Below are positions 11,763 to 24,700 of a stretch of 64,000 nucleotides of DNA, in pieces. The translations under genes were made by a program, and so were the position numbers. The notes beneath the pieces are model-generated. The model did not search any database. It saw only the letters and a program-made list of their open reading frames with translations, and was not told the DNA's origin. Source of the stretch: Antedon mediterranea (taxonomy: Eukaryota > Echinodermata > Crinoidea > Comatulida > Antedonidae); NCBI RefSeq assembly GCF_964355755.1, contig NC_092670.1:33653795-33717794 (forward strand). Direction: 5' to 3'. Within the stretch, counting starts at the first letter, position 1; every line of letters starts with the position of its first letter.

Positions 11763-11809
11763 ATATATATATATATATAAACACATTAGGCAATGAACAT
11801 TAATATTAA

Positions 11810-11886
<77 letters not shown>

Positions 11887-11980
11887 AAAATCATACTGTA
11901 AATTATAGAAACAGTGCTCATATTCGGAACATGATCTCAGTATATCACCGGGTGGTTTAGAATTGTTCTTTGCCTACTGT

Positions 11981-12050
<70 letters not shown>

Positions 12051-12213
12051 AAAATCATACTGTAAATTATAGAAACAGTGCTCATATTCGGAACATGATC
12101 TCATAATCACGTCGAGCATAGCTCATTGGCGAAAGTTCCGTATTTTTTAGTTGTATGAAAAAATGTCTCTGGCGGGATTCGAACCTGCAACCTCTCGCTT
12201 ACAGGGCGAATAT
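11763..12213. repeat. (AT)n tracts with two truncated copies of the tRNA-Thr-like SINE body
   Basis: Long alternating AT runs (about 11810-11882 and 11984-12047) each end in the SINE body phrase AAATCATACTGTAAATTATAG followed by CATATTCGGAACATGATCTC. The second is followed by GCGAAAGTTCC and a truncated tRNA-Thr-like head at 12165-12213 (minus), cut near 12213. Confidence 0.7.
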
Positions 12214-13115
12214 CATATATCGTATTTTACTTGGCTGCGGTCCGGCCAATCATATCTCTATAACTTGTCATAAAATATCAATGAAAATCACTATAAGTAA
12301 CCTTCGGGTGAAGGGTAAACATATTAAAAAATAAAAACGCACGTGAAATTGCGTGTTAAAAAATTAAAAAGCTCAAAATTAAGTGTTGATCAATTAGAGC
12401 ATGAATTAGGACATTTGCGTGTTTAAAAAATTACTGTGCAAAAACACGTTTTTGTGCGCGCGATTCTTAGAAAGCATAAACAATAAAATTTATTGTAGAA
12501 ATCACATTCTACTCACAATCTTTAGTACATTCACTAAATGTGAGTACATTCAGTCCATCCAGTTGTACGCACGTGCACCAAATATCAAATTGATACGCCT
12601 CGTGCTGAGGGACTAGTGCCGTACCACTCCGAGAATGTTTCGCGATGATAGCTGATCTGCTGAACGGCGACACATTAATACTGATTACACAATAATTATG
12701 CCTGACGAATAGTTTCTTAGCTATGGTTTATTGAAGCAAATAATATGACACCAATTAATTTATGTTTAACAGTTTTTTTTTAATATATTTCCTCGCACGT
12801 AACCAGTAACATGATCTATACGATATATAGATATAATCTGAAGGGTTAGATTAATGTATTATTATCTTAGCTTAAGGGTATCAAATATTATGAGATTTTG
12901 GTATGTGATAAACTAGAAGCTAGTAAATTATGCATTATGTCATTAGTCCCGAAACGTCCACTAACATTCGCGACGACAGTGCTACCAAGCAAGGTTTACA
13001 TGCGTATGTGATACAGAATCTAAAGTCGTCAACTGGACCTATAATTGACGAAATTGAGTTCAACGACTTTACCAAATATGCCCAACCAAACACAAATGCA
13101 TGCGCACAATAAATG
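12214..13115. other. Mostly unique AT-rich intergenic sequence
   Basis: No gene recognised. Around 12560-12640 is a short diverged piece of the 365-bp tRNA unit (GTACGCACGTGCACC ... GATACGCCTCGTGC). The open frames at 12930-13112 and on the opposite strand have no recognisable motif. Confidence 0.5.
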
Positions 13116-13119
13116 GCGT

Positions 13120-13350
13120 ATTGGTCAACTACCACTCGGACAACTACCACCCAGGCAATTAGTATAACTATTCCCCTATGGCAACTACCCTCTAGGAGAA
13201 CTACCATCTAGGATAACTACCCTCTAGGACAACTATCCATAGGATTATCAATTCTAGGACTACTACCCTCTATGCACCCTATGAAAACTACCCCTCTGCC
13301 TAGAACAACTACCCTCTAGGACATCTATAAACCCTAGGACAACTACCAAA
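13120..13350. repeat. Degenerate minisatellite, unit ~17-19 bp (ACTACCCTCTAGGACAA)
   Basis: Roughly a dozen diverged copies of a pyrimidine-rich unit built on CTACCCTCTAGGAC. Copies vary in length and sequence, suggesting age. It lies downstream of the receptor gene. No spacer pattern like CRISPR. Confidence 0.8.
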
Positions 13351-14295
13351 TACAAACGATAAAATAATTAGCCAGAAGAGAGAAGTTCAAAACGTTAAAA
13401 AAAATGGTGAAACCGTATTGGCGTTTTTATTACCAAAACCCTGGCTAAAACGTCAATCTACAATATTGTAAAGAAAAACCATAACATAATAAATAGTATA
13501 ATTTCACTGAAGTCACGCAAAATAGTAATAATAACCGCTATAATTAATAAAAATATTTACATATTTTTAAGTTAAGGATTAAATAATTGCTTTAAAATAT
13601 GTGTTGACGTTATTACTAGCAATGACTAAATATATTTAATACACCATAACATTTTAATGAAAATAATGAGAATAATCAGAACAGGTTTGTAAATAAACTT
13701 AAAAAAACGTTTCCTTTTAAAATAAATGTTAAATTATACTATTTTTTAAATATGCTAACAAAAAGTATATATAGGCCTTTGTTTAAAATAAATCGATATA
13801 TTATAGATTTTTTGTCAAAGTTTTGTTGTTGTTTTGTTGTTGGTATTTTTAGTTAACTGTAATACACAAAATACAGTATGAAACATACACAGCATTTTAA
13901 AAAACTCCTTTCCACTAACAAACATTATAAAGTAGGTTTTTTTTTAGAAAATTACAGCTATGGCTAATACAAACACATATATAAATGTTTCAAGAATTAC
14001 CGTTTAATTATAGAATGGTACAACTCTTATTAATGTGTATTACTCTTGAAAATAGTATAATTTACATGATGATGTTTCGTAAGTACAAGAATGATATCAA
14101 TTTCTTTCTATAATCTGATTAATTGCCTGTGTTATAAGAAGGCATATATTTAGGTATACAATCAAAAAATAATGAAACATAATCACCATCATACAGTGTT
14201 ATTACCTCATTGATACATATTAATATGTCTATACATGTACATACATACAAATACAAAATGCAATGGTATACAACAACGTTGTTTACCAAACGTAT
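13351..14295. other. AT-rich sequence with no recognised feature
   Basis: No exon, RNA gene or recognisable transposon found. The open frame at 14119-14385 (minus) overlaps the SINE head and is not a gene. Confidence 0.5.
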
Positions 14296-14600
14296 GGAGT
14301 GAGTGAGTGGCTGAGCGGTTAAGACAGTGGAACCGTAATTAAGTAGCCATAACATCGGCAGGGGTTCGAGGCTTACTCGCTCCATGGTTCATGTGGTAGA
14401 ACGAGTCTTCTCGGATAAGGACTATAAACCGTAGGTCCAGTGTACACATAGCTCATGCGCACTTTAAAGAACCTAGTACATCTTTCGAAACGAGTAGGGG
14501 GTTACCCCGGTGTACTAGTCCACATAATCACAGCCACTGTGCAAATTGGGACTGGACCGTTTTGGGCCTGTTCGTAGGGGTTGAAAATACCAGCTTATTC
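14296..14600 (+). mobile_element. tRNA-derived SINE (class II tRNA-Ser/Leu-like head)
   Basis: The head at 14296-14383 is 88 nt. A GGAGTGA acceptor pairs with TCGCTCC, followed by a Ser/Leu-like D-region (GTGGCTGAGCGGTTAAGAC) and a GGGTTCGAGGC T-region. The anticodon arm does not pair, so it is not a working tRNA. The body continues with TCTTCTCGGATAAGGAC, CATGCGCACTTTAAAGAACC and CGAAACGAGTAGGGGG, typical of dispersed SINE bodies in marine invertebrates. RNA polymerase III box A and B-like words are in the head. Confidence 0.65.
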
Positions 14601-15060
14601 CCGATTTCCGTTCGCGTGATCCATTTAACTTTTGCCTCAGGCTACAAAAAATTCGAGGCAAAATGTTCACCAAATTTGCAGGTTATTTAAGCGATAATCC
14701 AATTATACTCGGCCTTCGAGGATAATAAATCTCCGATAGAGGCAATGTGTCAAATTTTGCTGCCTAGGCCCGTCATTTCTCCTACGAAGCTCTTCCATAC
14801 ACGCTTCGAGAGCGATCGTCAGCTGGTGCTGTCCTTGTTGGTGTAGACCGCTTAGTAGGCCTAGCTGGTCGGTGGTGTTTCCGTCGTGTAACATTGGGCT
14901 CAAATTCTTCGTCAAGGAGTAAAATAATGGTCGTCAGTTGAAGGCATATTTCGGCAGGATTATCGGCGTTAAGAGGCATAAGGTTTGTCGCAAGGATAAA
15001 AGGTAGCAAGTAATTGTTATTGTAAAGAAAGATCGCGAGTAAAAAATATACAACACGAAA
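14601..15060. other. GC-richer unassigned segment
   Basis: Base composition is higher in GC than the neighbours. Two overlapping minus-strand frames (14703-14915 and 14782-15009) are open but match no motif I can name. Possibly a decayed DNA-transposon gene. Left unassigned. Confidence 0.3.
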
Positions 15061-15531
15061 CTAGAGTGCGAAAATGGGGTCGTAGGTTGTAAAGACAACT
15101 GACCTTAAAACGTAATTTCTGGTTTGTGATTCGTCGATTAAGCATTTAAGCGGTTAAATATTCCAAGTACGAACAACGCTTAACTGAGTTAGTAAGAAGT
15201 CGAATAAATAAAAAATTAAAAATTAAAAAAAAAGGTATCAACGTTTTGTTTTTATTGACATTCTTGTTTACACTAACATTTATTATTCCAACTGTGATTA
15301 ACTATTTGCTAGCTACATTTGTTACCAAATACCATAATACCAGGTGAAACTTTCTACACTAGATTAATTGATCCGATGCGTACTGTCCAATATTTTAACT
15401 TAAAAACAAAATTTAAATTTATCAATATCACAAAAAAAAAACTGTCCAAAAATGGAATATATTTAATTCCTTATTCATCACTATCTTTAAAAAATATTGA
15501 AAATCCAAAGTTTGTTTTTTTTTATTTTTTA
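15061..15531. other. AT-rich downstream flank of the receptor gene
   Basis: No gene seen. The plus-strand frame at 15319-15585 is lysine/asparagine-rich by composition, overlaps the predicted 3' end of the minus-strand gene, and is rejected. Confidence 0.5.
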
Positions 15532-15537
15532 TTTATT
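15532..15537 (-). promoter_or_regulatory. Candidate polyadenylation signal AATAAA for the receptor gene
   Basis: On the minus strand AATAAA occurs about 90 bases after the TAG stop at 15625-15627. Nearby AATAAA-like words make the exact cleavage site uncertain. Confidence 0.45.
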
Positions 15538-15624
15538 TCTAAATCAAACCAACAACAAAACCAAAACAAGAAATATAAGAACTAGAGTGATAATATAAAT
15601 ATTACCTTAATATAAAAACCAAAG

Positions 15625-15749
15625 CTATATTATAACATTATTTTCCTCAGTGTGTGATTCCTCATGGTCATCATCATCGATCTGAAGAAGCAGTGCCCCA
15701 CTAATCTGACGTCGACAAAAGTCTGTTTTAAGTTTCTTCAAAAAATCAA
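15625..15749 (-). CDS. Receptor exon 15: cytoplasmic tail and stop
   Basis: Acceptor TTTTCAG just above 15749; it joins the donor GTAAGG at 15873-15878 in phase 1. It encodes a basic juxtamembrane piece (LKKLKTDFCRRQ) followed by an acidic stretch (IDDDDHEESHTEE) and TAG at 15625-15627. Without this splice the frame would end twelve codons into intron sequence. The acidic tail makes better sense but needs transcript support. No ITAM, TIR or death domain is present. Confidence 0.7.
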
Positions 15750-18700
15750 CTGAAAACGAGAGCAAACAAATAATTTAATAAAAAGTACCCAGAAACTATT
15801 TGTTTTATAAGCAATTGGCTAAATCTGGTGGTTTGATAGGCCTATATATTCATTATATACATTCGCTTAATTCCTTACCAATTACGATCAGCATGATAGA
15901 AACATTCAGCATAATTAGAATAACGGGAGTTATCTTGTGTAGCAAACCAATGACGTCATCTCCATTGACATTTTGATCCACGTTTACAATCGCCCCAATG
16001 GATAGATTGACAACGATAAAGACAAGAGTCAACAATTGAAATCTTTGCTCGGATTTCTCTTTCATTGGCTGAAGGTACAAATGCAATACAATAAAGATGA
16101 CAGTAAAAAACAATGAGTATGACAAACTTGATGACACGTCATCTTTTAAGTTGGAAATGAGTGCCAACAGAGCCTTGTTGTACAGCTCAAATGATTCCCA
16201 AAACCAAAATGTGTGCTTGTATTGTCCACAAAAGAACCTCACACCAATCATCCGTCCTTGATCTTGGTTTTCTTCATGTTGATCACAATGTACATGTAGA
16301 CAGTATAGCATAAGAACTATTACCAATGGGAAGCCAATGATGTATGTTAAAGAAACGTAAACAAGTGTTTTGTTGACTTCATATGTAGATCCATTATTTT
16401 GGTCAAGATCAATCGAGTAGTCTGACGTTAGTACTGTTTTATTGACATTACCATCTTCTGTAACGTTATATAAACGAATTGACCATGGTCCAACCGCCAT
16501 GATGTCTGCACATGTATTTGCATATGTAAGGTAAAGAAGTAGCATTGACACAACGATACATTTGTCACGTGTGCGGCTCTTAGTTATTACCCCATGACAC
16601 GTATGCCACGTATAAAACATAAGGTAAATAGCGGACATAGTTATTACTATGAAAACAGGTGTGCAAATAGCAACTTGAAGTGACGAATATGCATTCCAAG
16701 ATTTAAGTAAACATCTTGGGCTTAGCATACTAATATATCTTATGACGTCAAAATACTCAAGTATTCTACCAGCAAATTCATAGCTTTTAGGCCAGTGAAT
16801 TTCAGTTACTTCTGACAGTATACCTAAAACCTGATAGAAGTTTATAGAAATTTTTAAATATGTCACAAATGAATCTAGTTTTGTTTGTCGCTGGTGGTCG
16901 GTGTTCCTTTGTTGTAATCTCCAAATGAGACATATAACTCCAATCGTTACAAAAATAACACACATAAATATGACAACAGTTAGGAGAGGGCCTTGGCATT
17001 TGTGACATTCGTTAAATAACTGATAATATCCTTTTGAACATGCTGCACAAAGCCAACCAGTGTATCCTTTAGCACAAGTGTCATTTAATTCCAATCCAAT
17101 GCTACAACTATTATTTCCTAGAGGACACAGGTGAATTTGTGGTAATGGACCTTTGTATACAGCATATTTTAGTTGGTTTGGATCGTCAATGGGAAAATTG
17201 TAGTTTTTTAAATTATTTATAAATGTGTTGTACGCCGACAAACAAGAACTTTTGTTTTGTTCTTCATCTACAATACAATCACCAGGAAAATCCCAGGACC
17301 ACCAGTATCCACGTGTTAGATTCATATATCCTTCATTACACGTGACGCCCTCCGGACAAGGCATACATGGACCAAACCGATCAGTTCTATGGAACTTGTC
17401 GAGGCAATAACAAGCATTTAGATTAGCAAATGCACTTGTATTGGTTCCAGATGGACACGTCTGGCAATCCGCGATAGAAGCTGCTCCTGCATTTTCTGAA
17501 AAACTTCCAATAGGACATTGTTGACAGGTCTCTCTATAATCAATCTTTCCCATAACTCCGCGTTTTTCTTGATAGAAGCCACCTGCAACGACGAGATAAT
17601 AATGTTTGCTAAATTTAAATAAATATGTCAAATGTAAATATTATTTGCTATTTAACTGAAAACAATTTGATGTCATTTAAAATGTTGGACATAAATTAAT
17701 TAATAAATGCCATAAATTACCTGGAGGGCATTTTTTACATGATGTTTCACGTTTCGACATTATTTTGTATGTTCCCTTTTGGCATGGACTGCATATTCTC
17801 GTTTCTGAATTACACGTCATACCAGTACCCAGATAAATATACCTTAATATCTCTTCAGAAATGTCTACATTGATGTCTGTATCTTCAGTAACACAAATAC
17901 TAGTAAACAATAAATTATAATAACAATAAGTTTTGCAAAAATTGTTGTCTTAGTATAAACATAGGTACTATAACTGATAAATTGCAAAAGTCCGCAGTGA
18001 CTTGTCTAAATTTATATCTCATCAGGAGGAACTCAACGCACTTGGAGCATTTAAACTAAGAGATAGTTCACGTACATGTACGGCATACATTTGGCGTATA
18101 TATTGCGTAGCATACGCCTTTATGTGAACTAAGCAGTATCGTTATTAACGCAATTACGCCACGGCGTTATTAATGACAGCTATATACCTATCTTAACGTA
18201 CGCCAATAACTACAGCGAATCTTGAATAATTTTACCTTATTTCAAGATATTCATAATCAATTCATGTTTTACTGTTGTATTGTAAATGTTATTGCTGATA
18301 TAAAAACAACTGAGCTATTTAGCTGCTCTCTGCTCTTCGATCTGAAAGCGCATGAAATGTTTAGGGTGAAATAAAACATTCACTTTTTTTCACAATGTAT
18401 CCCACTTTATAATTTATTACAGATTAATTCAAAGTATTAAATAAAAGATTAATTAAACCCTGGTGGATAAAAAAAGATATTATGGAGTGGAGTACCATCA
18501 AGGTCATGCCCACAGATGGTTCTCGAATAACAGTAATTTCAGCGTAAAAAAAAAATGGCGATTTTCAAATTTACGCAATGCTTAGTTTGTCCTTCATATG
18601 AACGAATAAATGAACACGGTGATTTATGTAGTCAACCAAAATAAGCTCTTCATCAGTGCAAGTGAAGGAATTTGTATAACGTCATAGTATAAGAGCAGGC

Positions 18701-21700
18701 AAGTGCTCCCTGTGTCGACAGGAATCAAAGAAATAAAACAAAAGAAGACAGGATGGAGTCTGAATAAGAGTAGAAAACAAAGAAGGTAGCTTTGTAGAGA
18801 TATAAACAATTTTTGAATGAAACTAAAAAACAGCTTAAATGGTGGTTAATATTGAAACTTAAATTTTGGTAGTCAATGGAATAATTTTACAGATCTGGGA
18901 GTATGTTCCTAATGTTAAGTCCAAAAGGTTTTGTGGTTTTAAGTTGTAATTCCCAGTGGTTATCTTTGTCTTTGTGAGTTTTGTCGCTCCATTCGACATC
19001 GTGGTCTATTGCAATAACTCTGAAATTTGCTATCGAGTGACCAGCTGAATTAAAATGTTCGGCTACAGGTTGATCAAGATTTAATGTTTTGATAGCTGAT
19101 CTATGTTGTGTCATTCTCATGCGAAGAGTATTTTTTGTTTCTCCGACGTACTGTTTGCCACAAATATTACAGTATATGAGATAAATTACGTTTTTGGTTA
19201 GACTATTCGTCGTCGACACCACGAAGTGACACTAACCTCGTAATTGATAAAAACAGCGTTTCGGAAAAAACGCGATTGAAGAAACGAGATTCACAAAACA
19301 CACGATTTCGTCCTCAAAAAAATGTCACTAAGAATTTTAATTTACATACATACAAAGCTAGACAATCCAGCTACCCATTACTTTTATTTAATTTTAATCA
19401 CATTAATTAATTACCAAGTAAATTAAAGTTAAACTTTAGTGTCACTTCGTGAAACCGAAAAATTCATTTCCCTACGTAGTTTACGCTTACGAAGTGACAC
19501 TAACGCAGTTAGAAATACGCGGTGAAATCGAATTTGCGTTTCACGAAGTGACACTAACGCAGTTAGTGTCACTTCGTGAAACGCAAATTCGATTTCACCG
19601 CGTATTTCTAGTGCGTTGGAAGTGACACTACTGTGTAATTCATAGCTTTCCAATGCAATGATCTTACATCATAACATTTATGCATGGTCCTTGATAAGTG
19701 AACACTATTATATATACATTACAAACATGCATGTCTCTTTTAAGCCATGCCTGCACTATCCGACTTGCTTCATCTTCCATTTCCATCAAATTTTTGCTCA
19801 AGAACCATAAGTCTTCCTTGTTTATTACATGGCCATCTCATAAGAGATGGCCATTTAATGTATTGTTTTCATTGATTTCCCTTTTGATTCTATTCATTTT
19901 TCCATTATTTTAGTTTGTTAGTTTTCATAAATTCTATTTATTTTCATTAAATTTTTAATTGTTGTATGTTATTGTCTTTTTAAATTCCATTTTTGTGAGG
20001 TTCTCTCTATTTAATGATCACCTTCGACTGGAAGAACCACCCTAGTAAAATATTGTTGAAATAAATAAAATCAACAATTTGATGTGCATATATGGACACT
20101 TTGGCATAATATCACTCCATATTTGGGCACATCAAATTTTTTTGTCAAACTAGTTTGATAGTGTAGAAAGGGATAGGTTATTTATAAATAAAACAACCAC
20201 ATCAAATAAATCTAAAAACATAGTTTGACCTACTTTAACACTTTTAATAAAAACATCAAATTACATAGACATATAAATAGGCCTATCTGGAATGTACAGT
20301 AAGCATAATGTACATCTTCATATTTTTTTCCATATTATTAAATATTATTTATTTTTTCAACATTGAACGATTAATAATTCAGTAATACAATTGGTACTTC
20401 AGCCAGTATTAATTTATATAAAAAATTATTCTCTATTGTTATAAATTATTTTAATGATTTATAACAATAGAGAATAATTTTTGTAAAAATATTGTATAAA
20501 GTATTTAAAAATACTTTATACAATATTTTTACAATACATTAGTTTTTTCTATTACCAGTATGTTTTTTAATTTATTCAATCCATTGTTCTGTGATGTAAA
20601 CATCATCTAAAATGCTCATATAACATAAACACTTGCTACAGGCTGCCTACATACACCTCCCCCATTTGTAAACCTTGAACTTGATACCTTCTCCCTTAAA
20701 TTGATGTAGATAGATTGCTTGTTGATCGAACAACAGCAACGTACATCAACAATGGTGTAACCTCCAATAGTAACGTACACCAACAATGACGTAACCTCCA
20801 ACAGCTACGTACACCTACAATGGTGTAACCTCCAACAGCAACGTACACCAACAATGGTGTAACCTCCAATAGTAACGTACACCAACAATGGCGTAACCTC
20901 CAACAACAACGTACACCAACAATGGTGTAACCTCCAATAGCAACGTAACCACCAACAGTGGTGTAACCTCCGGCTCAACTATCCCTCCAATAGTAACACG
21001 ACTAGTAGGCTGTACCCTCTGGCTCAACTATAACTCCAATAGCAACACAACCAGTAGGCTGTACCCTCTGGCTCAACTATAACTCCAATATTAACACAAC
21101 CAGTAGGCTGTACCCTCTTGCTCAACTATAACTCCAATATTAACACTACCAGTCGGCTGTACCCTCTTGCTCAACTATAACTCCAATAGTAACACAACCA
21201 GTAGGCTGTACCTTCTGGCTCAACTATAACTCCAATAGTAACACAACCAGTAGGCTGTACCCTCTGGCTCCACTATAACTCTAATAGTAAAACAACCAGT
21301 AGGCTGTACCTTCTGGCTAAACTATAACTACAATAGTAACACAACCAGTAGGCTGTACCCTCTGGCTCAACTATAACTCCAAAAGTAACACAAAACGACG
21401 AAAAAAATCGCACTTACTCTTAACTGTTTTTATAATTCTCCTTTTTATTAGCCAAGTCTAGTTTTTCCCTTTAACAGTTTTGGTTTTGATCTCTCTAACT
21501 TTTCTACTTCTATTTCCACATCTGCTCTCCGCTATTCCTTTATTTCAACTCCCTGTATATCCGCCGCCCCCTATATTATTATCACCCCCTCCTAAAATGA
21601 TCGGTCCCCAAAATAATCACACACAAAAAAACAAAGCAACATTATGTAAAACATAAACGGCGAGACTACCTAGCTACTTATTGTTCGTAACGTAAGGTTT

Positions 21701-24700
21701 GTGGAGGTACAGGCGTACTTCCCTGATCACCGGGCTCCTCTGGGGCAGTAAGCAACGGGCCTTCCTTAGGCATCTCGGGCCGTTGGATTTCTCCGTCCAC
21801 TTCTTCTGGGACTCGACTGTTGGTGTCTCGGTACCTTCGGCGACGGCTTCCTGTGTCACCCGAACCAACGAACTCTCTTCTCCTGGGGGAATATCCCAGA
21901 GGGCAATCTCCTCACCCTCATATGGCTTCATTTGGTCCACATGTACGAACTTTGATTTCTTTCTCGGTCCTTCTTGAATCCGGTACACCACCTCAGATAG
22001 CTTCTTGATAATTAGGTATGTCCCATGCCACTTACATTGAAGTTTCGGTGATCTCCCTACAGTTTTTGCTCCAGACCCATGCTCCCATTTTCGGCCAGAA
22101 ATAACGCTGGAACAATTTTCCTGTCGTTTTAACCACTCATAAGTGTCCACCAGTCTTTTCCCCATGGAGCTCTTCGAGAACAGGAGACCGCATTGATTCA
22201 GGAAGCACCAGTCGCCAGGTTATTCCTTTACCATCGTCGGATTCCCACCGGCGATATAACACATCATCTCTTACTTCCAACAAGTTCCAGTTCTGCCAGT
22301 AACTCTTCTTGTAATCAGCTTGTAACCCGGCGATCTCTTCGAACTTTGGTCGGGGCTCTCTTCTCTCTAGGAATCACATGACCCATCGAATGACATCATC
22401 TGTCATCTGGGACTGTTGGATGTCTGCGTTCTTCCACGTCGGCTGAAATTGGACTAGCCGTAATGAAGACCTTCCTCTGGCTTCTTCCATCTCCACTTCT
22501 ACCGCCTTCCAGGCCAACTCTTTCTTACTCGCCATCGTCTCGTCAATTCCACACGACACACACGGTTTTCTGGACAGCCCATCTGCATTGCCATGTTTTT
22601 AACATGGGACGGTGGACGATCTTTATCTTTCGCATCGTTATCCAACTCCACTTGCCAGTATCCTAAAGCCAAGTCCAGTGTCGAAAACCATTTGGCACCC
22701 GAAAGCGCATCTAAGGAGTTGTTGATTCTAGGGATTGGGTAAGCGTCCTTGATCGTAACTGAGTTCAGCCACCGGGGAGACGTCTTGGAAGCTAGCTAAT
22801 AAAGACGCCACCTGCATGTGGTATTGCGGCTCTAAAGCGGTCACGCTTTGGCCTAAAAAGTCCTCCAGGTGTTCTGGGAAAGATCGCTGTCGGGGCTCAG
22901 CATCCTCCGGATGAGGGGTACGAGTTTCAACCTGGTCTGAAGATACCGGATACAGCTTTCCGAATGTCGTCCCAGCGCGTAGTATCCTCTTTTTGACACC
23001 TGGAATAAAGATTCGTAGTGGTAGTGCCTCCTGCTTTGCATTCACTACCGTTCTCGCCATAATGAATCCTTGTCCAGCTAGCTCTTCTTCACGATATGGC
23101 TCTATCAGGCCTGTCTCCGTGTTGGTAGGTTGTGTCTGGATTCGTCTCAGGTTTATGTGTTCGTGCCCTGGCAAGATAACCGTAGTGTCTCGTACGATTA
23201 TGTTAGGTGAGAATCGTGTCTCATCAGATCCTAGCAGTTCGATCACACCTCTCCACCCACCTTCAGTTGTAGCCTACAAAGGTCTAGTGCCGCTTCTGTG
23301 CCTAGTAGGTAATTCATCCCTAGTACTCCCGAGACTTTTAAATCTGCGAACACTACTTCCGTCACCCTAAAAGTGTGGCCAACTTGTAACCCTACCCAGG
23401 TACGTCCTATAGTGTTTAAACGAATGCCGTCCGCTTGTTGGCATTCTCGTAAATCTCGTCTGAACTCCGGTCGGCATTCCGTCGATATTTCGTAGTACGA
23501 TCGGGATGATAGTACTGTATCCGATGCTCCAGCATCAACTAGTAGTGTTGTTCTCGTCCCGTTGACAGTGGCTCCTACGTATAGAACTTCGCTAGGGTGG
23601 TATTTGGAGTATTCTGGTTTTTTTTTTCAAGTTGGTTTACTGTTTGGGTGGAGGTGTGGTTTGTGGTTTGTGCGAAGGAGTAGCTCCTCTTTTTCTTTGG
23701 TTCACTGGGCCTTCGATCTCTTCCAGTCTCTTCTCGACCCCTTGAGTCGGCTGCTCTTCATTTCCCGAATCCGTCACTCTGTTTCGGCACTGTCTGGCGA
23801 GATGGCCCTTCTGTTGGCAATTATAACAGACACTCTTACGCACTCTCTCCTGTCTTTCATCTCTTGTTTCCCATGGTTTACCCCGCCTCCTCGTCGTCTG
23901 TTGTTCTGTCGAGTGGGGCAGCATGCGTACCTCTACCTGTGACATCCATCTCTCCATTCTTTCTTCAAAATCTTCCTGCCTTTGGTGAGGTTCGTTTGTG
24001 ATCGGCCGTAGGTATTTCGGGGTGCTCGTGGGTGCCGTTGCTCTTCCAGCTTGAGGAAACTGTCCATGGATAGCGCTGCTCCAAGGGCATCATCCAGTGT
24101 GGCCGGAGACGCTTTGAAAATTCCTTCTCTAATCTCTGCTCTTCCCACGGTGTCACCAAGGTGTCTTTTTGCCAACCGTTCTACTCCTGCTTTCGGAAAT
24201 TCCGGGTATGCCAGGTTGGATAACTCTCGGATGGCCTGCCCGAGCTCATGTAATGTCTCGTTGGGTTTCTGTCTCCTGAGTCTCAGTTCCATTATGAAGT
24301 TTTCTGTTTTCTTTTCTGGACCAAATCTGTGTTCCAAGGCCGCTATCAGTTAAACATAGGTTAACTCTCGCTCTGGGGCCACAGCCAGTACCTTCAAGGC
24401 AGGTCCTTTTAGGCTGGCTTTGAGGAATGCTCCGGCTTGTTCCGATCCTCAATCCATCCGTTCGCCTCCACGCAGTCGCAAAAGTGTTGGAGATAATCAC
24501 TGCAAGGCGCCTTTCCTTCAAACCTATCTGGGTGTATGACTGGTTTCTGGCATCAGAGTTTCTTTCCAACCCTCTTCTGCATCGCTTCCGCTCCGTGTCA
24601 ACGGCCAGGGTGGGGTAAAGGTGTCAACTTCGGTCGGCTGCGACCTTCTTTTTCCTGTCGACTTTCCAACAGGGGACCCTAATATCTCCAAACTATCGGC

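Larger units (their letters stand above)
10930..11765 (+). repeat. Two tandem ~365-bp units each carrying a tRNA-like sequence, plus a partial unit
   Basis: Unit order: AATTAATTAATTAAATTTCAG, TATATCACCGGG, short AT tract, CTCTTCGGAGATCCCGCC, GAGGGCGTATCAATTTGATC, CACGCCGAGAATG, tRNA-like sequence, then CGACTTTTTCTCATTCTCACAG. Identical units recur at 25830-26990 (plus) and 26995-27620 (minus); a rearranged fragment is at 40230-40440. The array lies immediately inside the left duplication arm. Confidence 0.8.

Noticed and set aside
14703-15009. Two overlapping minus-strand frames as a possible transposase piece
   Set aside because: Arg/Pro/Thr-rich but no recognisable catalytic or DNA-binding motif; left unassigned.
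15853-17582. Calling the membrane domain a rhodopsin-family (LGR-type) GPCR
   Set aside because: No DRY or NPxxY motif, atypical cysteine-rich stalk, and helix spacing unlike the rhodopsin family.
15853-17631. Treating the 592-codon frame as a complete stand-alone gene
   Set aside because: Its first codons lie before a clear acceptor at 17583-17584 and its end runs past a donor at 15873-15878. Phase matches the upstream cysteine-rich exon and the downstream tail exon.
20735-21395. CRISPR-like array of direct repeats
   Set aside because: Repeat units are contiguous with no unique spacers; these are minisatellites in a eukaryotic intron.
16802-24618. Plus-strand and alternate-frame open stretches over the receptor exon and the gypsy element
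   Set aside because: Shadows of minus-strand coding sequence without independent motifs.
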